Shown here: positions 59,453 to 64,000 of the stretch, piece by piece
Layout: every line of letters starts with the position of its first letter
Position numbering within the stretch: the first letter of the stretch is position 1
DNA from: Arabidopsis thaliana
Taxonomy: Eukaryota; Streptophyta; Magnoliopsida; Brassicales; Brassicaceae
DNA length: 64,000 nt
Assembly: GCF_000001735.4 (NCBI RefSeq)
Contig: NC_003074.8
Location: 2,728,101 to 2,792,100 of the forward strand
Direction: 5' to 3'
Translations under genes and position numbers: made by a program
The notes under the pieces: model-generated
Seen by the model: only the letters and a program-made list of their open reading frames with translations
Database searches by the model: none
Told to the model about the DNA's origin: nothing

Positions 59453-60334
59453 ATGATCACACTCTGCGAATACTAGGCAAATTCCCTTGACATAAAATTA
59501 AAATCGAATCAGAATCGAAGAACTGTATCCAACTACGTCGATAGATTTTGTAAAACCTCCCCAAAATCGGGGTTTAGGGAATTTGGAATGGTGAATAAAA
59601 AGGAGAGATCGAGAAGGAGAATGAGACGAAGCTGAGACTCTGTGTGTGTGGGAGATCGCAGCCGGCGAAATCGAATGACGCTGTGAAGAGTAAACTGCTT
59701 GCCGTTTTGATCTAAGTAAAACGCACGACACAGCTCGCTGTTTAGTTACAAATATGAGAAACGTCAATTATTCCCTATCACTTCGAATGATCGAAGGAAG
59801 ATTTTTAACCTTTTCCGTTCTTGATTTTTCTATGTAAAATGCGATGAAAAGATTTCAAATCAAAATGATTGACATATGATATGAGAATCGGAGTGGTGAT
59901 ACTTTCTCAATGATAAAAGTGTCTAACATTCTTTTGCTTCTGAAGTATAATGGAACCAACAATAATAATATGATACTAATACTAAAAGATTACAACATTC
60001 CTAAGTACTATTGCTAGTAATATTACAAACACCTTCATCTAAACATATGAATCACTTAGAAGAGTAAACACATCTTATCAAGCTAAAACCATCATCACAT
60101 ACCCCCAAACGGAATTTTGATTCATAATAAACCCACCCTAAAACCTCCTTGAAACCGGGATTCTTACACATTCGAGAAATGCAGCGTTCTTTTTTTTTCC
60201 TTCTTACGTACAATGTTAGTATAGAAGCACCCCGGGATTTGCAAAGAAGAGAAGCAAAAGCATTACTGCCAACCCAGACATGTCTTTTTCTTGACTCAGC
60301 TTCTTGGGTATATTGAGAGAAACAAACAGACGTT
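59453..60334 (-). promoter_or_regulatory. DEX1 promoter/leader and capping-enzyme 3' region
   Basis: Spacer between two minus-strand genes. The DEX1 side has a probable leader up to about 59700 with a GTGT run near 59642. The other half, AT-rich, would be the 3' UTR of the capping enzyme. No further gene recognised. Confidence 0.5.
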
Positions 60335-63300
60335 TCATCTGCGGCGCGCAGCTTTGCTATCCATTTGAATACGATCCGCATACATAGGCAAACGGATGAT
60401 CTCCCTTATCTCCTGCAGTAGCACTTCCTCTGTGATGTTGTCCTTTATGCTTCTCATCACCTATTTTGACATACACAATGGTTTAGACTTAACCCAATCA
60501 CACCGGAACTCAAAAGACAGAAAGAAATGTCAGTTATTTACATGAGGAAAGTAAGTTAGTAAAGTATGATCGTCAACCAATAATGCAACAACTCAAGTAT
60601 ATAAAGAGGGATTATGGTACTGACCTTTCTGAAAGTGTTGATATCATTTGGCGTTGATTTATCGACCCTGACCCGCATGCTTACCCAGACTTTCTCATCC
60701 TGATCCCAAGAACACTCTACAATCTTCCCAGAGTACTCAGCAGGGTCTGAATCATCTGTTGCAGTTTCAGCATTAGTAGCTTGTAGTTCTTAGAAATAAT
60801 GTAAGTTATGATTGACTGTGTTTATTACGAGTTATAAATATAATTATAAGCGGAGATACACACCTCTAAAAACAACAGAATTTCCATCCATATGCTTTTT
60901 CTTCCCTCTTTCAAACAAGGAGAGCATTCCACGGCCACTCTCATCCTGCTCGTATAGAAAGTCAACCGAGTTCATCTCTGGATACTTCCATTTCAACAGA
61001 CCTTCATGGGTGCGGGGAACATAAGGATCATCCCAGCCCTGTTAACAGAGATTTAGATCTCAGATATGTATTTGGAAGACAATATACACTGTACTAAAAC
61101 TAAAACTTCACTGCCTTTGTATGAAAAATAGGCTTTAACATCAAAGATCCTCTTCAGTCGCATGGTTACCTGAAAGATTAGGCCGTCGGCTTCATGTGAA
61201 AGTGATGGTATGAAACCCTTCAAAACCTTCTCAACCGCAGAAAGCAACCAGAAATCCTTTCTCCGCACCTAGGTGAAAGAATAATTAACAGCTCCATAAA
61301 CAGTTTATACAAGGAAAAATATAAAAATGGAAAAGTGGCATGAATTTTTTTATAACGCACCCTAAAAGGCTCAAGATCATATCTATAGATATGACTTCTT
61401 GCCTTCTCATGATTACGGGGGTCTATCACCTCCTTCTCGAGCATCTTCCATCTTTCATAGAAAGGCCTCTGCTCCATTTTTGAATTGTGCAACTTTCTAT
61501 TAGTATCTTAAGAAATTAACACATAATATAGCAAGCCAAATACAACTCATTGATACTCTATACTACTGACAAGATGTGTATGCTGGTAACCAGATTACGT
61601 CAAGGTTTAACTGTCAGCAACAAAGAATACTGAACAACTGCGAAAAACGATATAACATATTTGCATGGAATATGCACCATCGGAGTCAGATGCTCTATAT
61701 GAGCATAGGAATTGTATATGTTCATAATTCCCAAAATATTTATTGCACCACGAGAAAGTCAGACATGACAAACAACAAACACTCTAAGCTAATTACGACA
61801 GTAAGCCCGGCCTACATAATGTGTTTAATTTCTCGAATGTTCTAATATTCTATAATGAGGGTAATGGCAGCTACAGTATTTACAATGTGCTTCAGTAAAT
61901 ACTCAGATCTTGATCAAAAGAGCCACCAATCCAACCATTATTGATTACATAAATAAATAATGACAATTCCAACCTCTACAACTGATTGGCCGTTGATTGC
62001 TACCATGTCATAGATTAGGTATCTCCTCTCCTGCTTTTGTTTATCTGGCAAGGTATCGATTATCATTTCTCCATCAAGTAATGTGAAATGGTGCACTTTA
62101 TCAGATATGCCCTGGCAACCAAAAACAAATAAGTAAGAAAAACCACTAGTTCACACAATCTCGCCCACAAAGCAGGAATATTACTCACTTCAGTTGGGTG
62201 CCTAAAGGGGAACCGCATCTGTACCCTCCGGAATCTAAAGCTTCTATCTACTATGTAACATCCATCGGTGGTTAGCAGCATCATATATCGCGTTCCATCA
62301 GCTTTCCATGTTGCATAATAGTACCGCTGCCTCAAGAGTTGCAAATTTTCCCTGTTTTACCACAAGAGAAATATTAAGACTAAAGTTCTGCAAAAGAAAT
62401 GGACTAATTGACCCCAAAACTAAGGGGATGCATTAGTCCAATCATCTCTTTTCATACACTACAAAGAGTAACACAGAGATTCATACCTGTTTAAGGAGAC
62501 AGGGTGTGAACCTGGAAATTGTGAACATCCTCTTCCCTAGATTAGAGAAAAATGAAACTTGTTAGATACTCACAGATTTAACTAAATAATATTCAGTGTG
62601 ACCATCACATACGATTTGAAATTTCCTACCCCAATATTCAGTGATAGCATCCTATAAAAGAATTGGCGGTAACCTTCCTCCTGGTCTGGGGGTATTTCAT
62701 CACCTAGAACGTCATCATTTGACATCTTGACATCCACCTGATGACTTTCCTCCTGGAAACCCTAAGGCAGTAAGAAACAATAAATAAATAAAACCATCAT
62801 AAAAGCAGGAAAACCAGATTATCACTTTATAAGTTTTGTCAGCTTTGGATAAAACTCAATTACAGCCATCAATATGCACCATTAACTAAATTCCTGGTAA
62901 ACTGATTCGCGAGTTATGGAACCTACCTAAACCCATCTCAGAGGCAATATCAATATATTCAAAAGATCACTGGTAATAAAATGGCACAGAAAAAATGATT
63001 GTGATGCTGGAAATTCAGTACTAAGCTGTTCTTTAAATGGTTGCCCCTCACTAACAAGGAAAGACAGGTCTAAAGCTTAAACAAACGAGCAAGAAATCAT
63101 TGGAATGACGGTTTCTGTATATAGATGATCAGCTAAATAAACAACTATAGCTTACTTGCACAGGACCAGCAGGACCGCCATCATCATCTTCATCATCTGG
63201 CAAAGCTTCACCATTTAAATCAAGCTCAGTAGACCTCTTCCATTCAGGAGTTGATGGGCAAATGACGCTTTCAGGTTTTATTTCGTGATAAAACGAGTAT

Positions 63301-64000
63301 AAAGCATCAATATAATCTGGTTTATAGATCCCAGGTGGGCGGGCATCGGAAAAGATTTTCAAAGCCTGACAGAAACCATAGTGTTATAAGATTCTATACT
63401 CATAGGAGGTACATAAAGTTCACAAATACAATGAGAGAAGTGAAAATACTCACCTGTGTAACATTCATTGGCCCAGATCGCATGAGATAATGAACTATCA
63501 TGAACCCTGTCCGATTATGTCCATGTGTACAATGGACGAGAATATACTTTTTCGAGTGTTTTAGATTTAGGACAAACTGATTAACCTGCAGACAGTTTCA
63601 TTTAGTGAGCTACTAACAGTAAACAAAACTGCTTACACAAGAACATAAGAGAAAATAAAATACAACTTCAGGAAAACAGTTATGATTCATTTTGGCTACA
63701 AAAGAATACCTCATTGACAAATGCGTTGACAGACACATTATCTGGCACTGCATCACGACCCTTGCATGCAATCTACAAGCAAAGAAATCTAAAGATAAAG
63801 CAACCTGCTACAGCATGGAGGATATGGATATATAACAGTATCTAATTCGTTTACCTTCACATGCTTAATGCCTTCTTTCTTCAAGTCTGTCGTAGAATAG
63901 TAACGAGTTGTGTTTGTCAAATCGATCACCAGACCAAGCTGAAAAATTCAGTGACAATACACAATAACTTGGATCACGGATATACCAGTGTTGCATAGAC
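60335..64000 (-). CDS. bifunctional mRNA capping enzyme (triphosphatase + guanylyltransferase), 5' end missing
   Basis: The last exon is 60335-60460 (ending SKAARRR, TGA). The most upstream exon in the window is 63855-63938; the rest to 64000 is intron and the start lies beyond the right edge. Both catalytic modules are seen. The RNA 5'-triphosphatase of the cysteine-phosphatase type shows VHCTHGHNRTG (CX5R, 63511-63534) and upstream LGLVIDLTNTTRYY. The guanylyltransferase shows ATWKADGTRYMML with the GMP-accepting Lys in KADGTR (62288-62305), then LLDGEMIID, EADGLIFQ, LLKWKYPEMNSVDF and a C-terminal OB-fold region (KIVECSWDQDEKVWVSMRVRVDK). An acidic linker (LPDDEDDDGGPAGP) separates them. 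The enzyme adds the m7G cap precursor to nascent Pol II RNA in the nucleus. Phosphatase fused to transferase is the animal/plant arrangement. Probably At3g09100. Confidence 0.94.

Noticed and set aside
1..64000. A dedicated gene cluster or novel defence/biosynthetic system
   Set aside because: Adjacent genes belong to unrelated, widely conserved housekeeping or developmental families, each with its own promoter; no shared pathway, co-orientation pattern or transfer signature supports a system.

Overview
The window reads as an ordinary, gene-dense euchromatic stretch of a plant nuclear genome. I recognise it from protein content and gene order as Arabidopsis thaliana (or an extremely close relative), upper arm of chromosome 3, the interval I know as roughly At3g08950 to At3g09100. 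That placement comes from memory of the gene order and was not searched. Supporting signs are short GT-AG introns of about 80-150 bases with AT-rich sequence, TGGGCY and telo-box promoters, two large intronless PPR genes, and plant-only families (octopus/DUF740, DEX1, RLCK, legume-lectin proteins).

Layout, left to right: the 3' part of the mitochondrial copper chaperone HCC1 (+); a large importin-11-like gene (-); the ER J-protein ERDJ3A/TMS1 (+), sharing a divergent promoter with the importin; an IMP2-like mitochondrial inner-membrane peptidase (+); a Yippee zinc protein (+); a Ser/Thr/Pro/Arg-rich protein (+); a receptor-like cytoplasmic kinase (+); an alpha-1,4-glycosyltransferase-type Golgi enzyme (+); a BTB plus beta-propeller-like protein (+); a small RVSF-containing protein (-); a kinase-less legume-lectin membrane protein (+); an E-class PPR editing factor (MEF12, -); a plastid-type two-TM protein (+); a P-class PPR protein (-); OCTOPUS (-); a 5.3 kb AT-rich gene desert; a long WD40 protein (-); a 112-residue Mpo1/DUF962 protein (+); DEX1 (-); and the bifunctional mRNA capping enzyme (-), cut by the right edge.

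The genes do not form an operon or a visible cluster with one shared function. They are independent transcription units, several with divergent bidirectional promoters (importin/ERDJ3A, MEF12/plastid protein, WD40/Mpo1-like). Themes that recur are organelle biogenesis (HCC1, IMP2-like, two PPRs, plastid protein) and the secretory pathway (ERDJ3A, glycosyltransferase, lectin, DEX1, Mpo1-like).

I found no mobile element with intact ends, no tRNA, rRNA or CRISPR array, and nothing that looks like an exotic undescribed system. The least explained pieces are: a phase-consistent three-exon reading frame just downstream of MEF12 (32614-33037, -); a decayed glycine-rich gene relic in the desert (45327-45498); a 24-base direct repeat flanking a hairpin (12438-12546); and protein-level oddities in OCTOPUS, DEX1, the lectin and the small RVSF protein.
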